Shown: positions 7,629 to 15,451 of the stretch, one piece after another
Layout: each line of letters opens with the position of its first letter
How positions within the stretch are numbered: position 1 is the stretch's first letter
DNA from: Candidatus Nealsoniibacteriota bacterium
Lineage (GTDB): Bacteria > Patescibacteriota > Minisyncoccia > Minisyncoccales > CSSED10-335
Reading direction: 5' to 3'
Assembly (NCBI GenBank): GCA_003557585.1
Contig: PWOE01000140.1
Span: 1-16,505 of the forward strand
Length of the DNA stretch: 16,505 nt
Made by a program: the position numbers and the translations under genes
Notes under the pieces: generated by a model
Seen by the model: only the letters and a program-made list of their open reading frames with translations
What the model was told of the DNA's origin: nothing
Databases searched by the model: none

Positions 7629-8310
7629 CAAAATGATGAGCAATGCTATCCTTTATCTTCTCTAGAGATTCTTGTGAATAAGGCTCTAATTTAGTAAAAG
7701 ATTCATCTATATTCTTTTCTGCCCTAAAATTTTGAATGAAATACTTTTTTGCCCCAGATATATCTTGAGCAATCTCTCTTATCTTGTCTGCATCGTGAAT
7801 TGAAGGAACAACAGTCGTTCTGAACTCATAATCGATCTTTGAATTTTTGATAATCTTTACACTTTCTTTAACTTTATCGACATCTACTCTTGTCCCGGCA
7901 GTTGAATTATAGCTCTTTTCATTGAGTGGCGCCTTGATATCCATCGCGATATAGTCTATTAGATTATCCTTTATTAAGCTTTTAATCATCTCTGGATTTG
8001 AGCCATTTGTATCAAGCTTGACTTGTAAGCCCCTCTTCTTAATCTCTTTTATAAAATCTGGTAGCTCTGGATTGATTGTCGGCTCACCACCACAGATAAC
8101 GACTCCTTCAAGAATCCCCTTTCTTTCATCTAAAAAAGAAAAAAAATCTCTTTCAATAATCTTTGGCTGACGAGTAATCTTGTCTGGTAAAACAATTTCT
8201 GAAGAGTAACACCAGGGACATCTAAAGTTGCAACCAACAAGAAAAACCGTACAAGCTATTTTGCCCGGATAGTCAATGAAAGTTGTCTTTTGAAGACCGC
8301 CTATCTCCAT
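7606..8310 (-). CDS. nrdG: Anaerobic ribonucleoside-triphosphate reductase activating protein
   Basis: NrdG is a radical SAM enzyme that uses a 4Fe-4S cluster and S-adenosylmethionine to create the glycyl radical on NrdD. The cluster-binding motif C-x3-C-x2-C is present as Cys27, Cys31 and Cys34 in GCNFRCPWC. The SAM-binding GGEPT follows at 74-78, and LDTNGSNP (99-106) and DIKAPL (124-129) match the family. At 234 aa it is the longer type, related to pyruvate-formate-lyase activating enzymes, rather than the roughly 155-aa E. coli form. Its ATG shares one base with the nrdD stop (TAATG), so the two are surely co-translated, and the neighbour confirms the substrate. The 3' end overlaps comEC. 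Confidence 0.96.
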   Translation of the reverse strand: MEIGGLQKTTFIDYPGKIACTVFLVGCNFRCPWCYSSEIVLPDKITRQPKIIERDFFSFLDERKGILEGVVICGGEPTINPELPDFIKEIKKRGLQVKLDTNGSNPEMIKSLIKDNLIDYIAMDIKAPLNEKSYNSTAGTRVDVDKVKESVKIIKNSKIDYEFRTTVVPSIHDADKIREIAQDISGAKKYFIQNFRAEKNIDESFTKLEPYSQESLEKIKDSIAHHFDVCQLRY

Positions 8311-10424
8311 TATTTCTTTTTTTTGCTAGTCACTTGATACTCTTTTCTTTCTTTGAACTCTTCTTGCTTGCCGTCATGCCATTGATTAACTGGCCTTAAA
8401 TAGCCGACAATCCTAGAATAAACTTCGCAAGGCTGCTCTAAAGTACATTTAGGGCAGACAAATTGCTCTCCTTCTAAATAGCCGTGAGTTGGGCAGATAG
8501 AAAAGGTTGGAGTTATAGTGATATATGGCAAGTGATACTTCTCAAAGATCTTTTTTACTAAATTCTTGACTGTCTGAATATCGGGCATCCTCTCACCTAA
8601 AAATAGATGAGCAACCGTGCCTCCAGTGTAAGCACATTGAAGAGCATCTTGATGGTCAAGGGCTTCAAATATATCATCTGTGTAGTCAACCGGTAAATGA
8701 GTTGAGTTAGTATAATAAGGAGTTTCCTTGCTTCCTGCAGTAATTATCTCTGGATATCTCTTTTTATCAATTCTTGCCAGTTTAAACGATGCTCCTTCGG
8801 CAGGTGTTGCTTCCAGATTATAGAGATTATCTGTCTCTTTTTGATAATCGACAAGAACTTCTCTCATAAATTCCAGAACCTCTAAAGAGAACTTTTTACC
8901 ACGCTTGCTACCTATATTTTCACCCAAAAAGTTCAAGACTGCTTCATTCATGCCGACGAGACCAATTGTTGAGAAGTGGTTTCCGAAATAGCTACCTCTC
9001 ATCTTCTTAACAGAGGCCAAGTAATGTTTGGAGTAAGGATACAATCCTTTTTCAATGAAGTCATCTAAAGTCTTTCTCTTGATTTCTAAACTATCTTTTG
9101 CAATATCCATCGTTTCACGAAGGCGATTCAAAAATTCTTTCTTTGTCTTTGACAGATAAGCTATTCTAGGCAAATTAATTGTACAGACACCGATGCTTCC
9201 GGTTAATGGTTGAGAACCGAAAAGACCACCACCTCTTTTTATAAGCTCAGCATTGTCTAGTCTTAATCGGCAACACATCGAACGAAAGTCTTCTGGATTC
9301 ATATCTGACTGAAGAAAGTTTGAGAAATAGTTGATGCCATACTTGGCAGTCGCCTCCCACATCGGATCAAGAGTTGGATTATCCCAATCAAAGTCTTTAG
9401 TGATAGATATTGTTGGAATAGGAAAGGTAAATGGTCTGCCTTTGGAATCTCCCTCCATAATCACTTCATAGAAAGCTTTGTTAAGTGAATCCATCTCTAG
9501 TTGGAAATCACCATACTTCTCTTCTTGTAATTTACCTCCCATAACGACTGGTTGATCTTTCAGGAACTCGGGAACTTTAACATCCAAAGAAAGATTGATA
9601 AATGGTGTTTGAAAACCGACCCTGGTCGGCACCATGCAATTAAAAAGAAATTCTTGCATCGCTTGTTTGATCTGATGATAGCTGAGATTATCGTACCTGA
9701 TGAATGGTGCCAAGAGAGTGTCAAAATTACTCATCGCTTGAGCTCCAGCTGATTCTCCTTGAAGCGTAAAAAAGAAATTAACGACTTGTCCAAGTGCAGT
9801 TCTTAGATGTTTTGGCGGCTTTGATTCTATCTTTGAAGGAACTCCTCCAAAGCCTCTTGAAAGAAGATCGTAAAGATCCCAACCACAACAATATGGAGCC
9901 AAGGAATCGAGATCGTGGATATGAAACTCGCCATCAGAGACAGCCTTTCTGATATTTTCTGGATAAATCTTATTAAGCCAATACTTCTTGGCAATTTGGG
10001 AAACTGAGTATTGATTTAGCCCTTGCAAAGAGTATGACATATTGGCATTCTCTTTAACTTGCCAATCTAGCTCATCGAGGTATTTATCGATTATATCAAT
10101 TGATTCATCAAAGGAAGACGCTGCCTCTCTAATTTCCCTTCTCTTTTCCCGATAGAGAATAAAGGCTTTAGCTGTCTCTACTAAACCTTCCAAAATCAAA
10201 ACTTCCTCAACTATATCTTGAATCTCTTCAACCGCTGGAATATCATCTTTTTTAAATCTTCTATCGATTAAACTTATTACTCTATCGCTAATTTTCTTGG
10301 ACAGATCACCATCTCCAGCCTTTGAAGCAGTAACTGATTTAAAGATAGCTTTTTTTATCTTATCACCATCAAAATCGACAATTTCTCCATTTCTTTTTTT
10401 GACTTTGGAAACTTTAACTCCCAT
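8310..10424 (-). CDS. nrdD: Class III anaerobic ribonucleoside-triphosphate reductase
   Basis: NrdD reduces ribonucleoside triphosphates to deoxy forms without oxygen, using a glycyl radical made by NrdG. The 704-aa protein begins with an ATP-cone regulatory domain (about 4-95, KRNGEIVDFDGDKI), expected to bind dATP/ATP. The catalytic barrel follows, with EFHIHDLD (166-173), the Cys179-Cys180 pair, and MCCRLRLDNAE (383-393). The C-terminus has a zinc site: Cys644 and His647 in CPTHGY, with Cys657 and Cys660 in CPKC. The radical-bearing loop RIVGYLRP (671-678) carries the glycyl residue Gly674. Length and architecture are complete. It is the first gene of the left block, after the ftsZ terminator. 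An oxygen-sensitive enzyme and no visible aerobic reductase in the window point to an anaerobic or fermentative life, though other reductases may lie elsewhere. Confidence 0.97.
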   Translation of the reverse strand: MGVKVSKVKKRNGEIVDFDGDKIKKAIFKSVTASKAGDGDLSKKISDRVISLIDRRFKKDDIPAVEEIQDIVEEVLILEGLVETAKAFILYREKRREIREAASSFDESIDIIDKYLDELDWQVKENANMSYSLQGLNQYSVSQIAKKYWLNKIYPENIRKAVSDGEFHIHDLDSLAPYCCGWDLYDLLSRGFGGVPSKIESKPPKHLRTALGQVVNFFFTLQGESAGAQAMSNFDTLLAPFIRYDNLSYHQIKQAMQEFLFNCMVPTRVGFQTPFINLSLDVKVPEFLKDQPVVMGGKLQEEKYGDFQLEMDSLNKAFYEVIMEGDSKGRPFTFPIPTISITKDFDWDNPTLDPMWEATAKYGINYFSNFLQSDMNPEDFRSMCCRLRLDNAELIKRGGGLFGSQPLTGSIGVCTINLPRIAYLSKTKKEFLNRLRETMDIAKDSLEIKRKTLDDFIEKGLYPYSKHYLASVKKMRGSYFGNHFSTIGLVGMNEAVLNFLGENIGSKRGKKFSLEVLEFMREVLVDYQKETDNLYNLEATPAEGASFKLARIDKKRYPEIITAGSKETPYYTNSTHLPVDYTDDIFEALDHQDALQCAYTGGTVAHLFLGERMPDIQTVKNLVKKIFEKYHLPYITITPTFSICPTHGYLEGEQFVCPKCTLEQPCEVYSRIVGYLRPVNQWHDGKQEEFKERKEYQVTSKKKK

Positions 10425-10434
10425 ATTTTTGATA

Positions 10435-10467
10435 AAGGTTGTTGACAGTTGTTCTGTTTGAAACCTT
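10435..10467 (-). other. Nested inverted repeat in the nrdD leader
   Basis: On the minus strand an outer 6-base stem, AAGGTT (10462-10467) with AACCTT (10435-10440), encloses an inner 4-base stem, ACAG (10454-10457) with CTGT (10445-10448), around a 5-base loop. It ends 10 bases before the nrdD ATG. If the candidate promoter just upstream is real, it would lie at the very 5' end of the mRNA. It could be an RNA hairpin affecting translation or stability, or a DNA operator. It does not resemble the NrdR box. The stems are short, so chance is possible. Confidence 0.3.
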
Positions 10468-10472
10468 CGACA

Positions 10473-10500
10473 ATCTTAATTTATTAAATGGTTTAAACAA
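10473..10500 (-). promoter_or_regulatory. Candidate nrdD promoter
   Basis: On the minus strand TTGTTT (10495-10500) and TAAGAT (10473-10478) are separated by 16 bases, predicting a start near 10466 and a leader of about 42 bases before nrdD. The TTGTTT box matches those proposed for ftsA and pth, and TAAGAT matches the proposed lepB -10. The -35 box lies inside the T-run of the ftsZ terminator. The -10 match to consensus is four of six, so the call is tentative. Confidence 0.4.
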
Positions 10501-10531
10501 AAAACAAGGTTTTAAAATAATTTCCTTGTTT
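10495..10531 (-). terminator. Intrinsic terminator after ftsZ
   Basis: Starting 14 bases after the ftsZ stop, a perfect 8-base stem, AAACAAGG (minus strand, from 10531 to 10524) with CCTTGTTT (10509 to 10502), encloses a 14-base A/T-rich loop. It is followed on the minus strand by a run that together gives six T's before a G. This ends the lepB/ftsA-ftsZ block and separates it from nrdD. The stem has only three G-C pairs, so it may be leaky. Confidence 0.6.
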
Positions 10532-10545
10532 AGTTTTCAATTTTT

Positions 10546-11475
10546 TTAAAATCCTGTTGCTACAATGGTAACTTTTATCTCTCCTTTCTTCAAGTCCTCG
10601 TCTTGGACTGCTCCAAAAATAATCTTAGCGCTGGGAGAGACTCTTTCTTTTATTGTTCTAGCAATCTCATTTATCTCTGACAAACTGATATCTTCGCCGC
10701 CACTAACGTTAAACAAGACTCCTTTTGCTTTGTCACAAGGAGTATCAATCAATGGCGAGTTAAGTGCTCTGTCCGCTGCTTCTTGGGCTCGATTTTCTCC
10801 ACTTGCCTTGCCAATACCAAATATTGCTGACCCTGAATCTTTAAGTATCGTCTTAACGTCTGCAAAATCTATATTTATGATGCCTGGCAAAACAATAAGG
10901 TTGGATATTCCAGAGACCGCCTGTCTTAGAACTTCATCGCAAAACCAGAAAGCTGAATGAACTGAAGTATCCGGCTCTATAATTGAAAATAACTTGTCAT
11001 TGGAAATTGGTATCAAGGTATCTACTTTAATTCTCATCTTATCTAGTCCCTTCTTGGCAACACTCATTCTCTTGGAGCCCTCGAAAGAAAAAGGCATAGT
11101 AACGACGGCAACAGTTAAAACTCCCATCTTTTTGAGAATATCGGCGATTATTGGTGAAGCTCCCGTCCCTGTTCCTCCACCCAGACCACAACTGATAAAA
11201 GCTAAGTCGGTATCTTTCAAAATCTCTTTCAATCTCTCTCTATCTTCTTCTGCTGACTTTTCACCAAGAAGAGGATTCATGCCAGTTCCAATTCCCATCG
11301 TCTGATCTTTGCCTATTCTTATCTTCTTGTGTGCTCTCGTTTTCTTGAGGTGTTGCAAGTCAGTGTTGATGGCAATTAACTCGACTCCTTTTATCTTGGA
11401 AGCCATCATGCGAGATATCGCATTATTCCCTGAGCCGCCAACCCCAATAACTTTTATTTTGGTAATATTTTCCAT
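10546..11475 (-). CDS. ftsZ: Cell-division GTPase FtsZ, lacking the C-terminal tail
   Basis: FtsZ is the bacterial tubulin homologue that polymerises with GTP into the division ring. The GTP-binding core is intact: GVGGSGNNAI (11-20), the signature LGGGTGTGAS (98-107), and the T7 synergy loop NIDFADVKTIL (201-211) with Asn201, Asp203 and Asp206. The protein ends at KVTIVATGF (301-309), exactly where the folded C-terminal domain normally ends. Most FtsZ proteins run on for 40-80 more residues through a flexible linker to a conserved peptide that binds FtsA and other anchors. Here stops follow in all nearby frames and then a terminator, so the missing tail is not a simple frameshift. The core is also divergent, with GMNP where many have GGNP. 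The ATG is 6 bases after the ftsA stop. A second, full-length FtsZ could exist elsewhere. Confidence 0.93.
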   Translation of the reverse strand: MENITKIKVIGVGGSGNNAISRMMASKIKGVELIAINTDLQHLKKTRAHKKIRIGKDQTMGIGTGMNPLLGEKSAEEDRERLKEILKDTDLAFISCGLGGGTGTGASPIIADILKKMGVLTVAVVTMPFSFEGSKRMSVAKKGLDKMRIKVDTLIPISNDKLFSIIEPDTSVHSAFWFCDEVLRQAVSGISNLIVLPGIINIDFADVKTILKDSGSAIFGIGKASGENRAQEAADRALNSPLIDTPCDKAKGVLFNVSGGEDISLSEINEIARTIKERVSPSAKIIFGAVQDEDLKKGEIKVTIVATGF

Positions 11476-11481
11476 GAAGAT

Positions 11482-12693
11482 TTATGGAGTGATTTTTTTA
11501 AATAGATTTTTTATTCCTTTGATTATCTTTAATCCTATATTATCAGAAAAATTATGTTCCTCTATCTCGTTACCTAAAATTATCAATCCACAAGTCACAG
11601 CAAAAGAGTTGTCTTCTATCTCTGGTTGAAATCCTGATGGCCCGCTAACTTTGCATGGAAGCTTAGTTATTCTTTTAGCTATCTCATTGATGTGAGGGAT
11701 TTTACTGCCACCGCCTGTCAAAACAATACCTGCTGGCAAAAGCTCGTTTCTAGATATCTTAATTAATTCCTCCTTAGCTAATTCGAATATCTCTGAAACT
11801 CTAGCTTCAATTATCTTTCTCAAGAAAGAGCGAGAGAAAACAACCTCTTCTCCTGACTCCAAGGAATTTACTTTTTCTTTCTTCTTGTCACTTTTTCCAG
11901 CGAGACAACTTCCAAATTCTAATTTTATCTTCTCGGCAGTATCTATATCAGTTCTTAGGCCAATAGCAATATCATTGGTGATATCATTTGAACCAACCGG
12001 AAAGACTGCTGCATCTATCAAGCTTCCTTCTTCAAAGACTGCTAAAGATGTCGTTCCAGCGCCGATATCAAGTAAAGCTACGCCTAGCTCTTTCTCTCTG
12101 GCAGTGAGAGTCGATTTCGCTGAAGCTAACTGAGAGAGAGCTAAATCATTTACTTGGATACCCGCGTCGAGAATCGCTTGAGTCGCATTCTTGATATAGG
12201 GAGAAAAGCCGCCAATTATAAGCGCCTCTACTTCAAACCTTATACCATTCATCTCTAAGGGGTCTTTGATGTTTCTTTCTCCATCTATAATAAACTCTCT
12301 AGGAAAAACTTCTAAAATCTCCTTGTTTTTAGATAAAGGAAAAGCTTTGGCTGCCTGTATCACTCTATCGATATCTTCTGATGATATCTTCTGATCAGCT
12401 CTTGAGACTGAAACTAGTCCTCTAGATATATTAGAAAAAAGATGGCTGCCATTAACGTTTGTATAAACTCCATCAATCTTCTGATTAATTTGGTTTTCAG
12501 CTTCCTCTAAGCAAGAGATTACTATTTCGGAAACTTCTTCAGGATTAGAGACAACTCCTTTTCTGATACCTGATGATCTTTTCTGAATTTTCACCAATAC
12601 CTGATATTCAGAATTTTCATTATTCTTCCTAGCAACAATCATCTTTATTGAGCTGGTGCCTAAGTCAATGCCAGCGATAATAGGATTAGCCAT
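11482..12693 (-). CDS. ftsA: Cell-division protein FtsA, membrane anchor of the Z-ring
   Basis: FtsA is an actin-fold ATPase that ties FtsZ filaments to the membrane and recruits later division proteins. The 403-aa protein has the phosphate-1 motif GIDLGTSSIKMIV (8-20), an SHS2/1C domain (about 85-165), the phosphate-2 motif LLDIGAGTTSLAVF (207-220) and the adenosine motif IVLTGGGSKIPHI (323-335). The last 18 residues, from IGLKIIKG to FKKITP, form a Lys-rich amphipathic helix typical of its membrane-targeting sequence. Length is normal. It lies directly before ftsZ, the usual order, and behind its own promoter in the 37-base gap after ybeY. No Shine-Dalgarno is visible. Its normal target, the FtsZ C-terminal peptide, is missing from the neighbouring FtsZ. 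Confidence 0.96.
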   Translation of the reverse strand: MANPIIAGIDLGTSSIKMIVARKNNENSEYQVLVKIQKRSSGIRKGVVSNPEEVSEIVISCLEEAENQINQKIDGVYTNVNGSHLFSNISRGLVSVSRADQKISSEDIDRVIQAAKAFPLSKNKEILEVFPREFIIDGERNIKDPLEMNGIRFEVEALIIGGFSPYIKNATQAILDAGIQVNDLALSQLASAKSTLTAREKELGVALLDIGAGTTSLAVFEEGSLIDAAVFPVGSNDITNDIAIGLRTDIDTAEKIKLEFGSCLAGKSDKKKEKVNSLESGEEVVFSRSFLRKIIEARVSEIFELAKEELIKISRNELLPAGIVLTGGGSKIPHINEIAKRITKLPCKVSGPSGFQPEIEDNSFAVTCGLIILGNEIEEHNFSDNIGLKIIKGIKNLFKKITP

Positions 12694-12714
12694 AGAAATG
12701 TAATATTATCTACT

Positions 12715-12743
12715 ATTATAATATGAAAACTTATTTAAAACAA
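12715..12743 (-). promoter_or_regulatory. Promoter for ftsA-ftsZ
   Basis: On the minus strand a perfect -10 box TATAAT (12715-12720) sits 17 bases from TTGTTT (12738-12743, four of six matches to TTGACA). The predicted start near 12708 leaves a leader of about 15 bases before the ftsA ATG. The -35 box overlaps the last codons of ybeY. This gives the division genes their own promoter in addition to any read-through from the operon upstream. Confidence 0.6.
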
Positions 12744-13123
12744 ACAAGGTATTTGTCTTCTTTATCTCTCATCTCTTTTTCTGCTTCTTGACTCTTTTCG
12801 TGATCATATCCAATTAAATGTAAAATGCCATGAATCAGGACTTTAACCAAATCATCACTCTCTGCTGGGCAGATAACGATTTCACCTAGATAGTTCTTTT
12901 CTGAGAAGCCTTCAACATCTTTTTCAGCAAAAGCCAGCACATCCGTCTTCTCGTCTTTGTCTCGATAATCTCTATTGATTCTTTTAATCGTTTCTCCATC
13001 AACTAAAGCGATAGAGACTATGGCGTCTTTCTTTTTTTCTTTCAATAAGACTTCTTGAGCAACTTTTTCCAAGAAAGAAGTCTCTATCTTATCATCAATC
13101 AAGACGTTGAAATTGAGTTCCAT
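12731..13123 (-). CDS. ybeY: Endoribonuclease YbeY, 16S rRNA maturation
   Basis: YbeY is a small metal-dependent RNase needed for 3'-end processing of 16S rRNA and for ribosome quality control. The 130-aa protein carries the diagnostic zinc motif as HGILHLIGYDH (98-108), with His98, His102 and His108, and the upstream TDVLAFAE (60-67) also typical of the family. Length is slightly short but complete. I chose the ATG at 13123, 4 bases after the yqeY stop, because its product starts MELNFNVLIDD like family members; a TTG at 13138 would add five residues and overlap yqeY. Its place among rpsU, hisS and yqeY fits ribosome assembly and translation. Confidence 0.94.
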   Translation of the reverse strand: MELNFNVLIDDKIETSFLEKVAQEVLLKEKKKDAIVSIALVDGETIKRINRDYRDKDEKTDVLAFAEKDVEGFSEKNYLGEIVICPAESDDLVKVLIHGILHLIGYDHEKSQEAEKEMRDKEDKYLVCFK

Positions 13124-13127
13124 GGAA

Positions 13128-13583
13128 TCACGACGCAAGAATCTCTTTAACTTTTTGGGAAATCAGAGAGCCGTCACTTTTTCCTTTGATTTTTGGCATA
13201 ATTTTAGACATGACTTTGCCAAAATCCCTTACATCTTTTGCTTGCACCTCATCAATTGTATCGCGTACAATCTTCTCTAATTCATCTTGAGAGATCTGCT
13301 CAGGCAGATAATCTTCTAAAAAAGAGAGTTCTTTCTTTTCTTTGTCAACTAAATCATCTCTTGAACCCAATTCAAAGCTTTTAATTGACTCTCTTCTTTT
13401 TTTAGCTTCTGATTGAATAATTTCTATAATTTCTTCTGAATTAATTTCTCTATCTTCTTTGTATCTCTTCTCTTTTTCTTTTTCTTGAATCGCAGACAAA
13501 AGAAGCCTTAAAGTTGATACCTTAAGGCTCTCTTTCTCTTTAAGCGCCTGATGTAAATCTCTTTTTATTTTATCTACGACCAT
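13128..13583 (-). CDS. yqeY: GatB/YqeY domain protein
   Basis: This 151-aa soluble protein belongs to the YqeY family, related to the C-terminal tRNA-binding tail domain of the GatB amidotransferase subunit. It probably binds tRNA or assists aminoacyl-tRNA handling, but no activity is firmly known for the free-standing form. The charged helical N-terminal half includes KVSTLRLLLSAIQ (21-33), and the C-terminal half holds FLEDYLPEQIS (88-98) and GKVMSKIMPKIKGKSDG (122-138), which are the family's typical blocks. The start ATG overlaps the end of rpsU by 14 bases, an arrangement favouring coupled translation. In many bacteria yqeY follows rpsU directly, as here. Confidence 0.93.
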   Translation of the reverse strand: MVVDKIKRDLHQALKEKESLKVSTLRLLLSAIQEKEKEKRYKEDREINSEEIIEIIQSEAKKRRESIKSFELGSRDDLVDKEKKELSFLEDYLPEQISQDELEKIVRDTIDEVQAKDVRDFGKVMSKIMPKIKGKSDGSLISQKVKEILAS

Positions 13584-13806
13584 ACTTGTCTTTAATTAAT
13601 CCAAGCTTATCTTTTCTTTGATACTCTTCTTGTATTCTTTTTTTTCTAAGCGCTGCTCTCTTTTTGGCCGCTTCACTTAAAGGTCTCTGTCTAAATCTAT
13701 TCTTGCGAGCTTCTTTAAGAATGCCACTTCTCTTGATCGCTTTAGAAAAACGACGAATCAAGCCTTGAGTACTCTCTCTTTCTTGTTTTTTGACTTCTAA
13801 AGGCAT
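13570..13806 (-). CDS. rpsU: Small ribosomal subunit protein bS21
   Basis: This 78-aa, very basic protein matches bS21 of the 30S platform, near the anti-Shine-Dalgarno end of 16S rRNA. The family core is visible as IRRFSKAIKRSGILKEARKN (17-36) and RFRQRPLSEAAKKR (37-50), ending in an Arg/Lys-rich helix. It is a little longer than E. coli bS21 (about 70 aa). It lies 11 bases after the HIT gene and overlaps yqeY by 14 bases. bS21 contacts the region that pairs with Shine-Dalgarno sequences, which is of interest because most starts in this window lack one. Confidence 0.9.
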   Translation of the reverse strand: MPLEVKKQERESTQGLIRRFSKAIKRSGILKEARKNRFRQRPLSEAAKKRAALRKKRIQEEYQRKDKLGLIKDKYGRR

Positions 13807-13817
13807 TTAATTATTAA

Positions 13818-14147
13818 TTAATTTTTATCTTTGTCTCCCATTAAATGAATGTGCAGGTGTGGTATCTCTTGTCCCCCACCTTGACCAACATTTATCAAGA
13901 GATTATATCCAATTTCTTTTATTCCAAAATCTTGGGCAATTTTTTTAGCTACCAAGAAGATTTCGCCGACCAAATCTTTGTCTTCTGAGTTAATCTCATT
14001 AACCGAATTGATATGCTTTTTGGGAACTATCAAGAGATGAATTGGCGCCTTCGGCTTGATATCTTTAAAAGCGATGACTTTGTCGTCTTCATAAACAATA
14101 TCTGCCGATGCTTCTTTATTGATAATTTTACAAAAGATACATTCCAT
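13818..14147 (-). CDS. HIT-family (HINT-type) nucleotide-binding hydrolase
   Basis: The 109-aa cytosolic protein belongs to the histidine-triad superfamily, whose members hydrolyse nucleoside phosphoramidates, aminoacyl-adenylates or dinucleotide polyphosphates. The catalytic triad HxHxHxx is His97, His99 and His101 in IPHLHIHLMG. Cys3 and Cys6 (CIFC), with His45 in VPKKH, match the zinc-binding HINT subgroup. Length is normal for a single-domain HINT. It starts 1 base after the hisS stop. Because HINT proteins can cleave aminoacyl-AMP made by tRNA synthetases, the pairing with hisS is suggestive, but a functional link is not shown. Confidence 0.94.
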   Translation of the reverse strand: MECIFCKIINKEASADIVYEDDKVIAFKDIKPKAPIHLLIVPKKHINSVNEINSEDKDLVGEIFLVAKKIAQDFGIKEIGYNLLINVGQGGGQEIPHLHIHLMGDKDKN

Positions 14148-14148
14148 A

Positions 14149-15438
14149 CTATCTCTTTTTAGAGAGTTTTTTTATCTTGTCAACCACTTCTTTGAACTTA
14201 ACAGTCTCTTGTTTACCACTTTTCATATTTCTAATTATCGCTGTGTCTTCAAGTGCCTCTTTCTGTCCAATAATCACTGTATATTCTGCCCCTATTCTTG
14301 AAGCTCGAGCTAATTGATTCTTTAAAGAATCTTTACCAAAAGATTCATCTATCAGAATCTTAGTCTTTCTAAACTCCTCGGCAAGCCTTAAACTCTTTCT
14401 TTTTGCTAAATCACCCAATTGAGCCAGAAAGATCTTTGTCTTTTTTCTTTTAGAAGAGAGATCCCCCTCTTTCTTTATCAATTGAACTATTCTCTCTACC
14501 CCAAAAGCTCCACCAATTCCCGTGACATCTCTGCCGCCCAACTGGCGAATAAGATAGTCATAGCGACCACCGCCACCTAAAGCTAACCGTTTCTTGTTTT
14601 CAGTTACCTCTTCTGATGAAAAGAATTCAAAAACTGTTCTTGTGTAATAATCAAGGCCCCTGACAAGATGTGGCTCTAAAGTGTAGGGCAATTCAATCTC
14701 ATCTAAATATTCCAAAACTTTTTTGAAATGCTCTTTACATTCTGGACAGAGAGAATCAATCATCTGCGGTGCTCCATTGATAACTGGGCGACACTTCTCT
14801 TCTTTGCAATCCAAAACTCTTAAAGGATTCTCCTTTGTCCTTTTCTTGCAATTCGCACAAAGAGACTCTGCATTAGACTTAAGATATCTCACAAGAGATC
14901 TCCTGTATGCTGGGCGACACTCTTTATCTCCGATGCTATTAATCTCAATTGAGATATTCTTTAATCCGAGATCCATCAAGAGGCCATAAAATATCTGAAT
15001 TATCTGAGCATCAACTATAGGGTTTTCTTCACCTAATATCTCAAAACCGAATTGCCAAAATTGACGATAACGACCAGCCTGAGGTCTCTCGTGTCTAAAA
15101 AATGGACTGTAATAGTATAATTTAACTGGTTGAGGTCGATTTATCATACCATGCTCTATATAGGCCCTAACTATCGGAGCAGTTCCTTCTGGCCTTAAAG
15201 CTAAAGCATCACCTCCTTTAGTCTTAAGGTGATACATCTCTTTTTGAACAATATCTGTCCCTAAACCGATTCCTTTTGAAAATAATTCTGCACTTTCAAG
15301 GACGGGAGTATCTATCTTGCCAAAAGAGTAGAACTCGGCAATGTCTTGAACTGCATCATAGACCTTTCTGAAATATTTCTGTTCGTAGGGAAGAATGTCA
15401 TGCATCCCTAATGGTTTTTGAAATTTAGGTTTTTTCAC
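14149..15438 (-). CDS. hisS: Histidyl-tRNA synthetase
   Basis: HisRS charges tRNA-His with histidine, using ATP. The 429-aa protein has the class II motifs: motif 2 as FFRHERPQAGRYRQFWQFG (113-131), the His-specific LVRGLDYYTRTVFEF (258-272) and GGGGRYD (288-294), and motif 3 in GIGGAFGVERI (307-317). The C-terminal anticodon-binding domain covers about 335-425. An insertion at 190-236 has two CxxC pairs (Cys194/Cys197 and Cys231/Cys234) plus Cys211 and Cys216, a Cys-rich form found in many bacterial HisRS that may bind zinc. The start codon is GTG at 15438; a later ATG (residue 12) would remove the conserved N-terminal segment before DILP. It lies 13 bases after lepB. Confidence 0.97.
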   Translation of the reverse strand: MKKPKFQKPLGMHDILPYEQKYFRKVYDAVQDIAEFYSFGKIDTPVLESAELFSKGIGLGTDIVQKEMYHLKTKGGDALALRPEGTAPIVRAYIEHGMINRPQPVKLYYYSPFFRHERPQAGRYRQFWQFGFEILGEENPIVDAQIIQIFYGLLMDLGLKNISIEINSIGDKECRPAYRRSLVRYLKSNAESLCANCKKRTKENPLRVLDCKEEKCRPVINGAPQMIDSLCPECKEHFKKVLEYLDEIELPYTLEPHLVRGLDYYTRTVFEFFSSEEVTENKKRLALGGGGRYDYLIRQLGGRDVTGIGGAFGVERIVQLIKKEGDLSSKRKKTKIFLAQLGDLAKRKSLRLAEEFRKTKILIDESFGKDSLKNQLARASRIGAEYTVIIGQKEALEDTAIIRNMKSGKQETVKFKEVVDKIKKLSKKR

Positions 15439-15451
15439 TATTTTTTATTAA

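Noticed and set aside
10425..10545. NrdR box or cobalamin riboswitch before nrdD
   Set aside because: No ACAC-W-ATATAT-type NrdR repeat is visible, the leader is too short for a cobalamin riboswitch, and class III reductases do not need cobalamin.
10565..11629. Open frames of about 100-130 codons on the plus strand opposite ftsZ and ftsA
   Set aside because: They mirror the strongly coding minus strand, have no recognisable domain or promoter, and lie wholly inside conserved genes.
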